DNA of 40,000 nt from Glandiceps talaboti (GCF_964340395.1 NC_135554.1:17310592-17350591); one strand, 5' to 3'; positions 22,422 through 35,317 are shown, counted from the first letter of the stretch. Notes: a model not told the origin generated them from the letters alone. A program made the numbers and translations.

Positions 22422-23584
22422 GGGAATGAGGTAGGTGTTCGAAAAGAGGCTATTTATTACAGCCACCAGGAGGCACAAAATAGCAGACGGTTCAAGGAAT
22501 GGATAATGAACATGGTATTCAAGGAGATACCTTTCTACTTACAGTGCAAGTCACAGTGAGCGATAAATATGCATGTCTTCATTTTCTATTAGTTCCTTGT
22601 TTCTTTTTTGATTGGTGTGAATCACGTAAGAACCTTGTAGAAAGCAAACAGAAGAAAGGTTTTTTACAGTCAAATCACGGTTAAGTGGTCACAATGAAAA
22701 CATATTTAATTTTATTTATAACTGCTGGAAGAATGTGTGTCATTTAATTGAAATACGAAATTTCAAGCTAAGTATACCGAGTCGCTGTCTCTCTGTTATG
22801 TTCAGACACAAATGTTTATATGTCTGTCTGTGTGTATTTCTACTTGTTTTTGAGAGTTTCTCTATCTGTGTTCCTGTGTGCGATTTTTCCAGTGTTTCCA
22901 TAAAACATTTCTTTTAAGTTTGGAGCATTTAATTACCAAATCCTTAATTTTTCCAGTATCTTTCATTTAGTTTCAGGACGTAAGTAAAGACACTTCAAAA
23001 GAATGGGGTACATGACGGCAAAGGAAGTGACGTGTTCACGATCACATGTTATGCATTCTTTGACAGAAGTTGACTATGTGCCAAAAGTAATAAATGAGTT
23101 ATTAGATACAGCAAGGCTAATGATACGACTAATTGACCCTAGTTTACAGTGGTGGGTTCACTGTAAACTACAATCAAGCCAATAATCGTGTTCGTAGTAC
23201 AGCAGAACCATATTCCTTTTTTCCCCCACAACAGTGACAATAGCGTTGCGATGTGTGGATTCCGAAAGAACCATACTAACCATACTAAGTATTTCTGACT
23301 AACTAGTTTTTGAATATTTATGTAAGCTAATAAAGCACGAGGTAGAGAGTAAAGGGACACACAAATCGTGCTATCGGATATTACATTGGCAGAATAAAGG
23401 ATATGTTTGGATCATCTGAGATATGTTTTATTTTTAGTGAAGTTCTACTTAATAATATTGCAGTGTTAAGAATTCTTTGTGTCCATACAAATATGTAGGC
23501 CTACTACTTTTATAAGTGCCTTCAAAAATGTGTATAAACTGCTTGACATTTAGAGACCCAAACTCAATCGATTGATCTGAGCGT
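22422..23584. other. No firm feature
   Basis: A 60-codon frame at 23003-23185 (+) starts with ATG and encodes an amphipathic stretch (INELLDTARLMIRLID). It is preceded by an acceptor-like TTTAGTTTCAG at about 22975. It is too short to call. Confidence 0.4.
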
Positions 23585-23622
23585 GGGGTGGGGGAGGGGT
23601 GAGGGTGGGTTGGGGATGGGGG
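23585..23622 (+). other. G-quadruplex-forming tract
   Basis: Seven G-runs of three to five bases (G4, G5, G4, G3, G3, G4, G5) are separated by one- to three-base spacers within 38 bp, in otherwise AT-rich DNA. This easily satisfies the G3+N1-7 quadruplex pattern. Confidence 0.85.
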
Positions 23623-24076
23623 TCTATATTTTAAAAAACAAAACAAAAGACAAACAGACCCAAATAAACCTCATGTCGAAATAGTGATGGTTGAAATTCG
23701 AATCTATCTCCTCGAGAGAGTGCGCCTTGGCGCAAATGTAGTGGGATTAGCTCTTTTTTTGTACCCAATTACCGTAAATTAAACTGACATTTAGATATGT
23801 TTCTGACACCAGGTATTTTCGTTATTCTGTAAGTAGAAAAATAAATATACTAGATTAAATGGAAATGTTTCAAACATATAAAGACATTCTGTTGTTTTTC
23901 GATAACGGCAACATGACTTTGGGTAGCTCTACATTTCACAAAGCTCACTATTTCATAGTTGATTAAGAATATGATAACGGAAAGTGGTTAAAAGTGATTT
24001 ACATGTAAATATAATTTCCATTACTTACTGATCTCAACAGATGGAAAATGTCATTTTACTAATTTTACTCTAATTA
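23623..24076. other. No supported feature
   Basis: Unique AT-rich DNA with no open frame that I can support. Confidence 0.55.
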
Positions 24077-24158
24077 TTGGTGAAATAACGGTTGGGTAAA
24101 GATAATTGATTGGTGAAAGAACGATTGGGTAAAGATATTCGATTGTTGAAAGAAATCG
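24077..24158 (+). repeat. 33-bp tandem repeat, about 2.5 units
   Basis: Two units (from 24077 and 24110) plus a partial third (24143) read TTGGTGAAATAACGGTTGGG then TAAAGATAATTGA with small changes. It is unrelated in sequence to the 33-bp repeat at 22291. Confidence 0.8.
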
Positions 24159-26090
24159 TACCTTTTAGCAAAATTAAAAAAAAACATGCAGGTGTCGTGT
24201 CTGGCCTTGTCTTATATATTCAGGAAATTCTAACACATTTCAAGCATACAGTGGATTTGTTTATTTTAATTCTCGAAACAAAAGAAATTAATCAAAGTAA
24301 ACTCAATTGAGCTGTGTCCGTGACCGTTCGCGACCAACCTATTTCCAATCTGTTTTGGTATAAGATTTCTAGTTGACTAAAGGGGTTCCTTAGATTGGCC
24401 CGCATATATATCAAAGCTATTGGATTCTGTAATGAATAAATACATTAATGCAGCATAAGCGAAGAATTTGAAACTTGATAATCAATCACACAATACCTGC
24501 CCTTGGCAGCGTATGACATAAACCTATGCCAATCTCATCAGAGAGCAAATAAACTCCGTAAAGAAAGCAAAACGGTAGCAAAGGAGCGGTTTCATGTTTT
24601 CAACGATCATCATTCATTCTAATTGTCACAGGGTTTGAATTTTACATTCTAAGTTATTGTGTACACATGGTATTCGCGAACACTACATTGCTCGACATAT
24701 ATCAGTGTATGACTTCAGTCAGCAGAACCACATGGCACGGCCATTTGTGTTCACAAACTATATTTCCTGTACGCCAGTGTGTCAATATGAATGTATCTGA
24801 CAAAGTAATGGAATGTGTCACAGACAAATGTGTTCTAAAACACATTTTGTCTTTAATTTATAGAATTTTCAGCCATCAATGACTATGTAATTGCTGTGGT
24901 GGCATTCGTGCTTTTGCCATTTTCTAGATTGCATAATTATCTTCAAGTTCCATATCACTAACAATAAATTTACTTAATGTGTCACCTATTATGAACTATC
25001 CGATTCCCTTTCCTTCAAGCTTTATATTTCCCCGTAGGTATAGTCCGTAACATTTATTGCCCAAACTGTCTCATCTAAACCATCGATGCTGTTCCATCGT
25101 AAAAACATCAGTCAACATTGTCCAGATGTCAATGAAAATTCGCCATTAAAGAAAGAAAATCCTCCTGCCCAGTGGCCATGGTATAAATTGCAAACGTGCT
25201 GCAGGCCAGTACACTTCAATATTGACTCATTCTTACAGATCTGCTGCGTCATATCTTTTCTCCTCGCGTACAATCTTAAACCTTGAGGGGAAACTTGGAA
25301 CTATTTACGTTGAAAGTTGGTACTTTATTGATAGAAAAAAGAATTGAGGTCATTGTATATATGATCCCATTTACTTTGCCAATGCTTATCTATCCCTACC
25401 GGCGCGTATTTAATGCATTTTCTGATAGAAAGTAGCACACAAGAAAATCAGTTTGCGGTACCTCCCACCTTAGTTAAAATGTATGTATTAATCGAAAATG
25501 CGATATATCGTCTGCTTAACCCTAGCATCAGAAAGGTTTGAATAGGAATTGAGATATCATGCATGATTTCGTCTTGAAAGGTTCTTGGTTTTGAGGGCAA
25601 CTATATTTGAATTATTCATTAAAGTTTTCAACAAAAAGAAATCTATATGGGATATCATCTTTAAATAAAAGACTTATTAATGAATTGACGTTTAATTCTT
25701 ACTTTCTAATCCCAAAAGGATTAAAAGAAAATAAGAGGCATAGACTTCAATCAGATGTATTTACCGAACAGTTGTGGTAATATTTATTTTTTGGTGATAA
25801 CGTAGATCTTTTTAAGCGGAGGAAAATAATATATAAACATTGCATAATATATCAATAGTGACCTTTCCTAATATTCCATGAATACAAATAACGTAATATA
25901 GGAAAATAGGATAGAGTTTGGAAGTTAAAGTGCAGATTTCAATAAACCAAATGTAGCGTATTCCATAAATATTAAAACGTAGCAGTATTACCACAGCAGA
26001 AAGACGGTGTTGCATAACGATGTAAACCTACTTTGGTATTATCCTATGTATAAAATACTAGAATTACTAATCCGAACTCCACACTCAAAA
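24159..26090. other. No supported feature
   Basis: Several 65-71-codon frames (24110-24310, 24667-24882 and 25086-25286 on +; 25812-26015 on -) are of chance length and show no motif. Confidence 0.5.
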
Positions 26091-26340
26091 AAGAGTTCGA
26101 GAGAAAGATATATACATGTATCTAGATAGCTAAATAGCTAGCCAACCAGCTAGCTAGCTAGCTAGCTAGATAGATATATAAATAGATAGATAGAGAGAGA
26201 GAGAGACAGAGAGACAGAGAGAGACATACAGACAGAAAGAGACACAGAGAGAGACAGAGATAGTGAGACAGAGAGAGAGTGACAGAGGGACAGAGACAGA
26301 GAGAGACAGAGACAGAGACAAAGGGCAAGATAGAGAGAAG
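26091..26340. repeat. TAGC / GATA / GA-GACA simple-repeat tract
   Basis: Self-complementary TAGC repeats (about 26148-26168) pass into TAGA repeats and then an imperfect polypurine tract of GAGA, GACA and CAGA units to about 26330. The tract resembles the core of the compound element at 15505 and 31319 in composition, but lacks its GGCGTAGAAG core. Confidence 0.9.
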
Positions 26341-27368
26341 AGGGGTCAACTTTTCTCTCCTCCTTTTTCAGTTAGGATCTCAAGATCTGAAATGTGTTAG
26401 CATGATATATATGTATTCCCGTCTCCTCTATGTACATGCAATGGCACACATCTGGATTCAAGCGAAGTGTCTTATCTGTGCAAAATCTATTATAGCACAA
26501 TTTTCAGACAGTTTGAGCGCTAAGGCCGTAAATTTCGAGCAATCGGCAGTCATTGGTCTGTACGTGTGTCAGCTGAAGCGTAACATATAACCACATATAT
26601 ATAACTCGAATGCATCTCACTTTTACCCAGCCTAATTTTCTCGAATTCCAGTCAGGTAAAAAGCTGTTGATATAGGACACGCTTACGTGCACACGTGAAT
26701 AGCTGGGATCAGTGACTGCATACAATTTACTATAATTTGCCTCACAGCGTCTATCTTTCATCAAAGCCATCAGACATGAGAAAGATAACATTACTTTCAC
26801 ATCAAAACTAAGTGTGTGCCCGGATGAGCTGAGAAAAACTAGCTTGCTCTGATACATTTCTTTGAATTGACTATTTCAGATATATTGAATATATATACAA
26901 ATCCGTAAAAAAAAAAATTAAATTGCAATTTTTACTCGACGTTTGGTTCACGAGTTGTGGGTAGAAAATTGATTAGTTTTATTGCTTCGATCTTATTTGG
27001 GATAGACTCTAAAAATAGTGCGTATTTTATTGTAGACTGTATATATATATGGCGGATTTTATAGCAAACAACGAGATCCACAAGTCCAGCTAGCTTCAGA
27101 TCATTTATGAAGCTATAAATTAATCGATTTATTGATTTGTTGAATAAATACGTCTTCTAAATTACATGAAAGTGAACCTAGATATGTACCTTATAGAATA
27201 TATTTTATATGGTTATCATATTTGTTACATTGACGTTTCATTTGTCTCATGGCAGTCTTTCCTGAACATCGGCGATTTATGAAATGACGATCTACATTCA
27301 TCCCTCCCCTCCCAACTTGTCAGTTCTTAGTTTATTTTCTCAGTTTCTTTTGCAAAGTCAGCCGATTA
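26341..27368. other. Overlapping opposed ORFs, unproven
   Basis: A 117-codon minus-strand frame (26857-26504) starts at ATG and overlaps a plus-strand frame ending at 26590. The minus product (with SYINSFLPDWNSRKLGW) is moderately protein-like but matches nothing I know. The rest is AT-rich. Confidence 0.3.
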
Positions 27369-27382
27369 CCCCCCCCCCCCCC
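27369..27382. repeat. C14 homopolymer
   Basis: Fourteen consecutive C residues. This tract is prone to slippage and to assembly error, and its G-rich strand is able to form a quadruplex. Confidence 0.95.
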
Positions 27383-28778
27383 TTATAGGATCCTTGCAAA
27401 TCTCGACATGCATATAGTAAATTAGACCCGAGGGATTATTTTATTGAAATATCTTGCATGTTTGCTGTAGGTTTTAGTTAATTATAAACCTCATAGTTTT
27501 CAGTGGTGCATCGAATCAAAGACTATTTAACCATTAAACGTTCGTGTTGTAATAGGAAAAAAATACACATGTGTGCGTAGACAAAAAAAAATCGATGATA
27601 ATTTATTAGCCACTGAGAATTTCATTTACAATTATGTTATTTTCCTGTCTGAGTTTGGAATGATATATTTGTGTTGATATTAATGATGTAGTTGATGTGG
27701 TACAGAGGTGCAGTAATGACTCAGTGTTAGGTCGTGAACCGTCATAAAATGCTGTCAACAAAATGCTAAAACATGCTAAATCATTCAACTTTAAGACTTG
27801 TATATTAGTTTTTCAACGAATAATAAATTTAATTGACTAAATATGTGTACAATTCTGGGTCAAGAAAATTCTAAAAGATGCTATCATTTACTCCTCTTTT
27901 GTTGAAATTTCTCAACGAATATTACTTTTCATGTAAACGTTAACATCCAGCTTTAGTTACCATGGTAATATAAGTGATTGATATGCAATCATTCTTATTC
28001 TCATTCCTTGACAATGCATTTCAAAGAAGTGTACAAAGAATCCATTGTGTTGACCAAAAAAGGATCTCTCCAGTTTCTCGTTATATGTCATCAGGTGTTG
28101 TCATTTGTCGACGTTTTCTACAGTTTCCCAAAGTCAACAATGATGTCATATTCACTAATAACATGTTACATGGCAACTTTTACGGTGGGTTGTCGAAATA
28201 CATAACTGCTTCAATGTCTGGAAGGCTAGCTTAGAACTGATTTGTGCTAAATGTATGACATCCTTTTTTTAAAAAGTGTTATCAACAAACATTTCTTTGA
28301 TTATGGAAATTGATATAGATTTACTAGATTCATCATGAAATTAATATTCTTTGATTGTGCTTTACTTTGAAAGATTTTTTTGCTGTGAAACGTAAGTTGG
28401 CGCCATTTTTTGAACGAACTATGAATTTACATTATTGTAATCATCATGACTGACACGTGTTGACAAACTAATATATAATTCATACAAAAACTGGCTGAAC
28501 TTGAACTCTAAGCAGTGTGTCTTTAACTTAGATATTTCTCTAAACAAAATAAAAAGATTAAAAAAGGAGGGAAAGCACGAAGTTTGTTCAAATAGTATCG
28601 GCGGGAAAGTACTGGTGATAGTGAATAGGTTAGCGGCGTCGATATAATTGTCCCATGGCGCTACTTCTAGCAATAAACGAAAAAGGGTAGTAGCCACTAG
28701 ATCGATCTAAATATACTCTATTTTAGAATTGTTGAGTGCTAGACAAACGGTGAGCTTGTCTACACACAGATATAACAT
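27383..28778. other. No firm feature
   Basis: Two overlapping plus-strand frames (about 27974-28234) include an ATG at 28015 that opens a 63-codon frame with two hydrophobic patches. A minus-strand frame occupies 28419-28697. None has a recognisable motif. Confidence 0.4.
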
Positions 28779-28988
28779 ATGGTTGTGATCTTCAACAACA
28801 GACACATTTATAGGCACTTCAAATTACCATGCTTGTCAGATAAAGAAATATTGCCGTGCTTTATTACGCTTGGCGCCAACCAGCTTACATTAGGCGAACA
28901 GGTAAAGAACGGGAAGCTCCCACAAGTATTTGTAACTGATAATCTAACCCAGGCCTTATCATTGTTCGACGTTTTAATAAATGGCTGA
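28779..28988 (+). CDS. Unidentified short ORF with a strong donor site
   Basis: The frame starts at ATG 28779 and runs 69 codons to a TGA at 28986. An acceptor-like CTACACACAG lies about 12 bp upstream. CAG-GTAAAG at 28899-28907, an almost ideal donor, lies inside the frame. The exon, if any, could therefore be about 28767-28901 (about 41 codons from the ATG, with KLPCLSDKEILPCFITLGAN). No domain is recognised. Chance is a serious alternative at this length. Confidence 0.2.
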   Translation: MVVIFNNRHIYRHFKLPCLSDKEILPCFITLGANQLTLGEQVKNGKLPQVFVTDNLTQALSLFDVLING

Positions 28989-29844
28989 TAATTTTATGGC
29001 ATATTGCTGGATTTCACAATGGTTGTCTTCATCATAATCATTCAAAGGATTCCTCTTCAAAAAATGATTTGTTTCCACATGGGAATCACACGAAATAACA
29101 TTCAAAGATAACTGTTTTTGCCGAAAATGCATTTGAAATTCATAATTTTCAAATAGTACGCCGTAGGTATATCTAAAAGGGGACGTTTTTTTTAAAAAAT
29201 ATACACTTTATACATTTACTTTATATTTGCTTTATATTTTACGAACGAAAAAAGTGTACCTATTTTTTTGTTATTTGGTCAGCGTGAGAGGAGAGACAAT
29301 TAAGAAATGTAGTACGTGTGAATGAAATTGAAAAAAAATGAACTTTTTAGAAACATCGTTTCATAAAATACCATTGACTCTAATTTATCGGTAAACATAA
29401 TTTCAGGTTTGTTCAACAAATTTACAAAAAACAAGACTTTCCTTCTATGACTTACAACGTGAAAGTTACAGTTTGAAACGTACATTAAGTAGTAACATAT
29501 TCATATTAATATAAACAGATAATTAAGCAGAGTGTGTCTGTTATCATAGCTTTTGATTTGGCGCGAAAATCTCTTCTTCAGGCATCCATGGATACATTTG
29601 GGTGATGTGATTAAGGATTTATGGAGTTGCAAGCTATAATAGACAATTTCATAGGTAGACAACGGTAATAAAATCACTGTGGCGGCATTCTGTCTTCAGA
29701 CTTGTCAATTTCAGTTTTAAAATCTCTTTTTTGTGCAATCTCTCCTTTTCCTAAATCAGGGAAGAAAAAAAAACTTATTATTTTGCTTGAGTGACGATTG
29801 AATATCATTTGTTCGCTACAATGATGAAAATGTAACAAAAGACG
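28989..29844. other. No supported feature
   Basis: AT-rich DNA. A run of degenerate CTTTATATTT units is seen at about 29205-29240. Confidence 0.5.
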
Positions 29845-30117
29845 TTAGTGTCTGACTCTGAAAAAGCAAATGTCCCTTAATAGAAGTTGACATTTAGCGT
29901 ACGTGTCATCCCTAAAGAAGGCACACTTGTTCAAATTATTTCGAAAAAGATGACTCTTCACTTTAAAGAAGATGCGCCGGATAAAAGTGTACTTGAAATA
30001 ATCTGAGTGCTGAACTTTCGTGATGACTAAGTGTTGTGGAATGTCCTTGATGTGAACCTCCATTCTTCTCAAGTATTTTACACACATAATATTCGCTGCA
30101 TCTTGAAAAAATCTCTC
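29845..30117 (-). CDS. Unidentified 80-codon ORF with ATG start
   Basis: The frame is open from a TAA just above 30117. The first ATG is at 30087 and the stop is a TAA at 29845. The product is basic and non-repetitive (RRMEVHIKDIPQHLVITKV, then RRIFFKVKSHLFRNN and KCAFFRDDTYAKC). It has no signal peptide or membrane segment. A pyrimidine-rich acceptor-like TTTTTTCAAG is present at about 30103-30112. No family is recognised. A small gene, an exon or chance are all possible. Confidence 0.2.
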   Translation of the reverse strand, partial: ERFFQDAANIMCVKYLRRMEVHIKDIPQHLVITKVQHSDYFKYTFIRRIFFKVKSHLFRNNLNKCAFFRDDTYAKCQLLLRDICFFRVRH

Positions 30118-31305
30118 TTAAGTGTCATTTCACCACTATAACCATGGAAACAAATTCTTGATACTTTAACAGCGACCGAAACTTGATACAAGTGATAAGC
30201 AGGGGCACGGAGTTACATGAAATCGCCTCTTGTGTTCGTTAGCTGAGGTGAATTCATTCACCCTTTGAGAATTGCAAAGAGAAAGTCGACAACACAAAGG
30301 TCATATCTGGTATCAGACAATCGATTGATTATGGACTAGCGCTACACTAGGTAAACATGGATTAAATCGTTGACATGGCTTCATTTTCAATCAATTTTGT
30401 CTTATACACAAGGTGATTTGGATTGGCATAGTTGTCTTATGCATGGCTTGTATCTTATTAGTTACCAACAGATGAGAGCCCTCACAGTGACGCCCAACAG
30501 TTCATAAAGCAACAAACCGCATACTAATGACACGCATTGTTCTAGATACCGATATGGTTATGATCTGAAACACCTACAGACAGACAAAGATTGCAGAATC
30601 TGGCAGCGAAGCTTGGCTTTCTCTAAATCTTGCAGATTTCTACACCCCGTCAAATCCGATTCTAGTATATAGACTTCACTTGAAACGTAATGCGCACGCG
30701 TCATATCACAGAGATTGCGACTAGATTGCGAATCTCTACAGTTTATTTTACTCCACAGTATATATCATCATTTAAAACTTTCATTCAAAATAAGCATATT
30801 TTGTAAAATTTTCGTGATTTCCAGTGTCAGTTTTGCTTGATCACATTTATTTTCATTGATGAGCAGCCATTATTTGCATCGCTACAGATCGTTTGAATTG
30901 TGCAATGTAACATTTAGTACCACCCTAGGAGACATTTCATATAACCCGCTCTACCAGACCGGTAAATCGGCTTTCCAAGTTATAATACATGCAGTGAAAC
31001 AAGTCATTCGTTTAATACAACAGTTATAGCTGCAATTTTTCTTGAAATGGCGTGTGGCGACAAGCAGGCTTAAAGTACATAACGGGTACAACTGTGGGCG
31101 TCTTTTAGCATTAATATATGACTTGAACCGATAAATCATGTAAGCAAAGCCCTTCCTTAATCCTCTTCCAATATTTTTCATTTTATGAATGTTTGAAAAA
31201 TGAAGTCTCGTGTCTAGTCTAAAATCTAGTTTTGCACATTAATTTTCCTGCTAAACTATTGGTTGTGTGAAATGACGTGCTGGATATTAATCAATACCCT
31301 CAATC
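30118..31305. other. No supported feature
   Basis: Unique DNA. A 76-codon minus-strand frame (30951-31181) is of chance length. Confidence 0.5.
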
Positions 31306-31315
31306 CGAGCGCGCG

Positions 31316-31402
<87 letters not shown>

Positions 31403-31462
31403 TAGAAGATAGAAATAGAGAGACAGAGACAGAGACAGAGAAACTATCCATCTATCTATCTA

Positions 31463-31520
<58 letters not shown>

Positions 31521-31555
31521 CACCCGCCCATACCCACCCATCGAGCGTGCGTGTG
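31306..31555 (+). mobile_element. Compound GA / ATCT / CTGT element, copy 2, with flanking direct repeat
   Basis: A GA run (31319-31399), then the core GGCGTAGAAGATAGAAATAG, GACAGAG units (one more than in copy 1), ATCT and CTGT repeats, and CACCCGCCCATACCCACCCA-TCGA match copy 1 at 15505-15744 in order and orientation. The flanks CGAGCGCGCGTTTG (31306-31319) and CGAGCGTGCGTGTG (31542-31555) agree at 12 of 14 positions, like an imperfect target-site duplication. This suggests insertion of a mobile unit of about 222 bp, though GC-rich simple sequence could mimic it. No TIR or Pol III promoter is visible. Confidence 0.6.
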
Positions 31556-31785
31556 TGTATGTGTAAGGGATACATATTGCAGTAGCATAGGGTAAAATTC
31601 GGTGACATGGGTCTGTGTATTCTAGACAATCGTCTTTCTATCTTTGGAAAGCTGTAATAAGATTTTGAGCGTCGTGTTTTCTATTTTCAGTTTGTACACA
31701 ATGGAAACCAGTTGAGTAGAATCAAAACGTGTGACTCTGCAAAAACCTTACTAGTATTAACTGATACATTGTATTATTAACCTAC

Positions 31786-32100
31786 GCGACAAAATGTAAC
31801 TAACACAACTATATTTTATGATGCGAGTCAACAACAATATAATTAACACGGTTACATTTTATCGTCTGACACGACCGGAATTTAATAACACTGCTTACTA
31901 ATACTGATCTCAACAGCATTGCAACATTTTGAACAGGTCGCCCCAAATTATGTTGGCGCGTTTATGAAGGACTAAAATGTAACTATTCTACTTCAATTAT
32001 TGCCTTGCTAGACGATAACATGTTAACAGTGTCTTATATTTTTGTCGAACTAGACGATAAAATGTAGCATATTAGTAAGATGTTGGGCCAGACGATTATT
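31786..32100. repeat. Cluster of a GACGATAAAATGTAAC-like motif on both strands
   Basis: Related 14-16-bp words occur at 31786 (GCGACAAAATGTAAC), about 31813 (minus, diverged), 31851-31866 (minus, exact GACGATAAAATGTAAC), 31921-31940 (minus, diverged), about 31969 (GGACTAAAATGTAAC), 32011 (GACGATAACATGTTAAC), 32053-32066 (GACGATAAAATGTA) and 32091 (GACGATTATTTG). The copies at 31852-31865 and 32053-32066 form a perfect 14-bp inverted repeat. The last three are spaced about 40 bp apart. It could be a binding-site cluster or a worn satellite. Confidence 0.6.
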
Positions 32101-33345
32101 TGTTTATATACTACAGTGGGTTCCATTGTATTGTACCACAAATGTTAATGTGTGTCTAGTATATATCGATATATAGATTACAAGCACCATTCTAGAAATA
32201 CCATGTTACACACTTTGCTATGTTCGGGAAAGAAAGCAACAACGTACCTTGTTCCTAATAGTACATCAATTTGTATATATTCAAGATCGCTCTCTGAAGG
32301 ACACATTTTATCTCAAAGACAGTGAAATATAACCTTGTGTTGTCTAGATTTCAATAAACCACCAGGAGAGTGATAAGCAGTACTGGGAGGATTAACTTCC
32401 TTATAATACGTACGTGAAATAAGTGAAGAATCACATTTCTGAAATATTTCGAAAATTTTGCACGATTTTAGAATCAACGTCTACATAATATCCATGTTTA
32501 TGATTATTAAAGAACTTAAAATGCATATATACAGTATAAATGAAAGTATGATTTCGTCCATATCATTGTTACACTGGAGAATTTAAGTCAATTTGGGACA
32601 AGAATTCCATGCAGACTCAGTTACTTAGGTGACATACAGTGGTCAAAAGAGGTTAGATGTGAAAGTGGTCGAATACAGTCAAGTTCGTTATTCAACTAAC
32701 ATTACACAAGAAAAAAGTATATTTAAAGGTCGATCATGCTGACTGTGTATTAAACTTTAGATACAGTTCATTGTTGGAGCTATAGAAAAGTTGGTCCTCT
32801 TCAATGGAGTGGTTTTTGCTTAATGATGGCGCCACTGAATAGATACAACCAGCGGAAACAAACAAGGTTTGTTTGCTTGCTTGTGGTAAACAGAAATGAG
32901 GCAGGTTTCATGTAAAGACATACACTGTTATTAGTGTTAGTAACTTATCAAAGTACAAAACCCCAACAGATCCAGAAATATGTTTACTGATAGAACACTA
33001 CACATTATAAAGATTGAGTCCGACTGTTACTGTTACAGTATAACTTCCAAACATATAAAAAAAAACCAGATAAAAGCGTCACGTGATCCTAGATCAGAGG
33101 CACCTTCAGTTATTTTTGTATCAGTTGTAATGTTGTTTTTACCATACTTTGTCTTTGCGTGAAGCATTTCCTTGGCTCACTTGATTCAAGCAAACGCGCT
33201 GGAAACTTTCCACTTGTATAAGCTTAGCATGCTTGGGGAACGTCAGAATAGGAGCCAAATCGTTCGCGCATTTGTCATATGAAGATAAATTTATCAGTCA
33301 TTTAGTTGTTGGGTTTTAAAGTAAATCTTGCCCCTTTGTTTATTT
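32101..33345. other. No supported feature
   Basis: Only a 60-codon chance-length frame (32980-33162, +) is present. The rest is AT-rich unique DNA. Confidence 0.5.
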
Positions 33346-33407
33346 CATGTACAGCCCTTTTGGATCTTGCCAAATAGAAAGGCGCTTTAGAAAATAAATA
33401 AAAAATG
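33346..33407 (+). mobile_element. SINE/LINE 3' tail fragment
   Basis: TACAGCCCTTTTGGATCTTG, then CCAAATAGAAAGGCGCTTTAG and AAAATAAATAAAAAATG, resemble the AAAGCGCTTT...AAGGCGCT-TATAAATAAA end shared by many metazoan SINEs and their partner LINEs. No tRNA head or reverse-transcriptase frame is seen upstream, so only the 3' end seems to be present. Confidence 0.5.
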
Positions 33408-35317
33408 TAACTTTAAACGATGAAATATGTGCCATAAAGTGTCGCAAGACAAGGTTTTACTCATGGCCTTGAAGAGCTTGGTATGTTCTCAAGACTTTCA
33501 CATAAAGCCCATTAGGAGTACAATGTTTGAAATAATAGTCACTATTAAATTGACAAATGGTATTTGTAATTCATGAGGACGAGTCCTGGAATTAGAATCT
33601 CGTAGGTCATTCCAAATAATCAATATGGCTGCCTAGTCTGTCAGCCTTTGAGAGGTATTTCCAAACACGGCTATAAAATGAAATAGTTTGTCTTGCTCAA
33701 AAGTCTTCAAAGTGGTGTCATAGCTCTTTAGCTTAATTTTGAGAGACGCGTTCATTGAAAGTTTTTTACGTTCGAATATTACAACTTCGAGGATTAGAAC
33801 CTAGTATTTCTGACGCAATCCCCTTTTTGAAATAAAAAGGAATACTTAGGTGACTGAAGTTGTCAAAAATGATGTATTCCATCTTCTATAATATAATAAC
33901 AACATCTAACAAAGAAAATTACACAAAAACACTTGCTAACACAGCATGAGTTTTCGCAGCATACATGATCGCTCGTTAACTAAATTTTCTCTTGTGTTTT
34001 TCCCGAAAGACACATATTAACGTTGTAATACTTTATTTTGTTAGACGTAAAGCTATCTCAGCGTGAACACTTCCGTGTTTTATCTTTGACGGCGTTTGAT
34101 AAAGGCTTGAAGAGTGCTCACGACCACCTAATAATGTAACTTCCTAATATAAGACACTGCTTTGATCAGTCTTCTACCTACTACACGCATTTTTATTAAA
34201 ATGTTGTAGAGGTGTTTTTCGACACTTTATAACCCCAGGGAAGGCGTCTCTAGTGATTTGGTATTAAAATTTACTTTACAGTATAAGACATGTTCAGTTA
34301 TTGGTTCAAATTTCAGATTGTGATCCTTGCAAAGAGTATAGACAGTTTTACTTTGTAAGAATATCTCAGCAATTTTTTCCCGCCAAAATAACGAATAGAA
34401 TTTTTTTCCAGCTAGGTAACTTTTCCTTGCCACTGAAATTCTAGTTTTAGAATGAAAAGACCGCAACATTCTTCATTAATTTACTGAATTGGTGGTAACA
34501 TTGTGATGTAGAGTTTAATCATTCACGATTTTTCATCTTAAAAGCATTATATTGTGCATACATACATGCATGCTTAGCTATTATGGATTTTGACTGTGCT
34601 AGGATATGATGATCCAAGTTACTTTTATGAATAATATCTAGAACAGTTTTGGGTTCTGACGTCACAATATTGTGAAGTTATGATTATGATTTGCTATGAG
34701 TGTTGGATAAGGCCAAATAAAAACAACTGAGTGTTTCCGTTAACTCGACTGACTCTAGTTTAAGCCGCCGACCCTAAACATTTTTTTACATTCAAAAAGG
34801 TAAAATTATGACAATTTACTTCTTGTTCCCTGTAGATTTTCTTGGCAAAGTTTCTCTAGTTATTCAAATTCCAGAGAGAAGCTATGTCATTCAAGCCTAT
34901 AACAGTACAGTCTCTATATATTGTGTCTGTTTACTTCTGAATCACAATTGTCTTCAATTACTTCTTTTATACCTCATACACTGTTATGAAAGTATTGTAT
35001 CCCACGAATATCTTATCTTGTCTTTGGGTCGAAGTAATTAAAAAAACAAACCCCCCTAAAATTTGAAATCAAATAAATCTCGCCCTACCTATCCTATTTT
35101 CTGAAGTCATGTTATCGGAAACAGACATATTTAAATTTTATGTTTGCCTGAAGTCCATGACAAACTAAGACTATGCAAAAAAAGGCGGTAAACAGCACAA
35201 CTGGTACAATTTGATTTGAGTCACAGCACGTTTACAATTCATGCCTCACATCACATTCTGTAAATCAAATATAGGGCTAATACAATTTATAATTGTGTTT
35301 TGCATTATTTCATTCAG
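33408..35317. other. No supported feature
   Basis: Frames at 34227-34469 (-) and 34808-35041 (+) are of chance length. No RNA gene or repeat is recognised. Confidence 0.5.

Noticed and set aside
28015-28206. 63-codon frame with two hydrophobic patches and good ATG context
   Set aside because: An overlapping frame is equally open, and no motif or splice pattern favours it.
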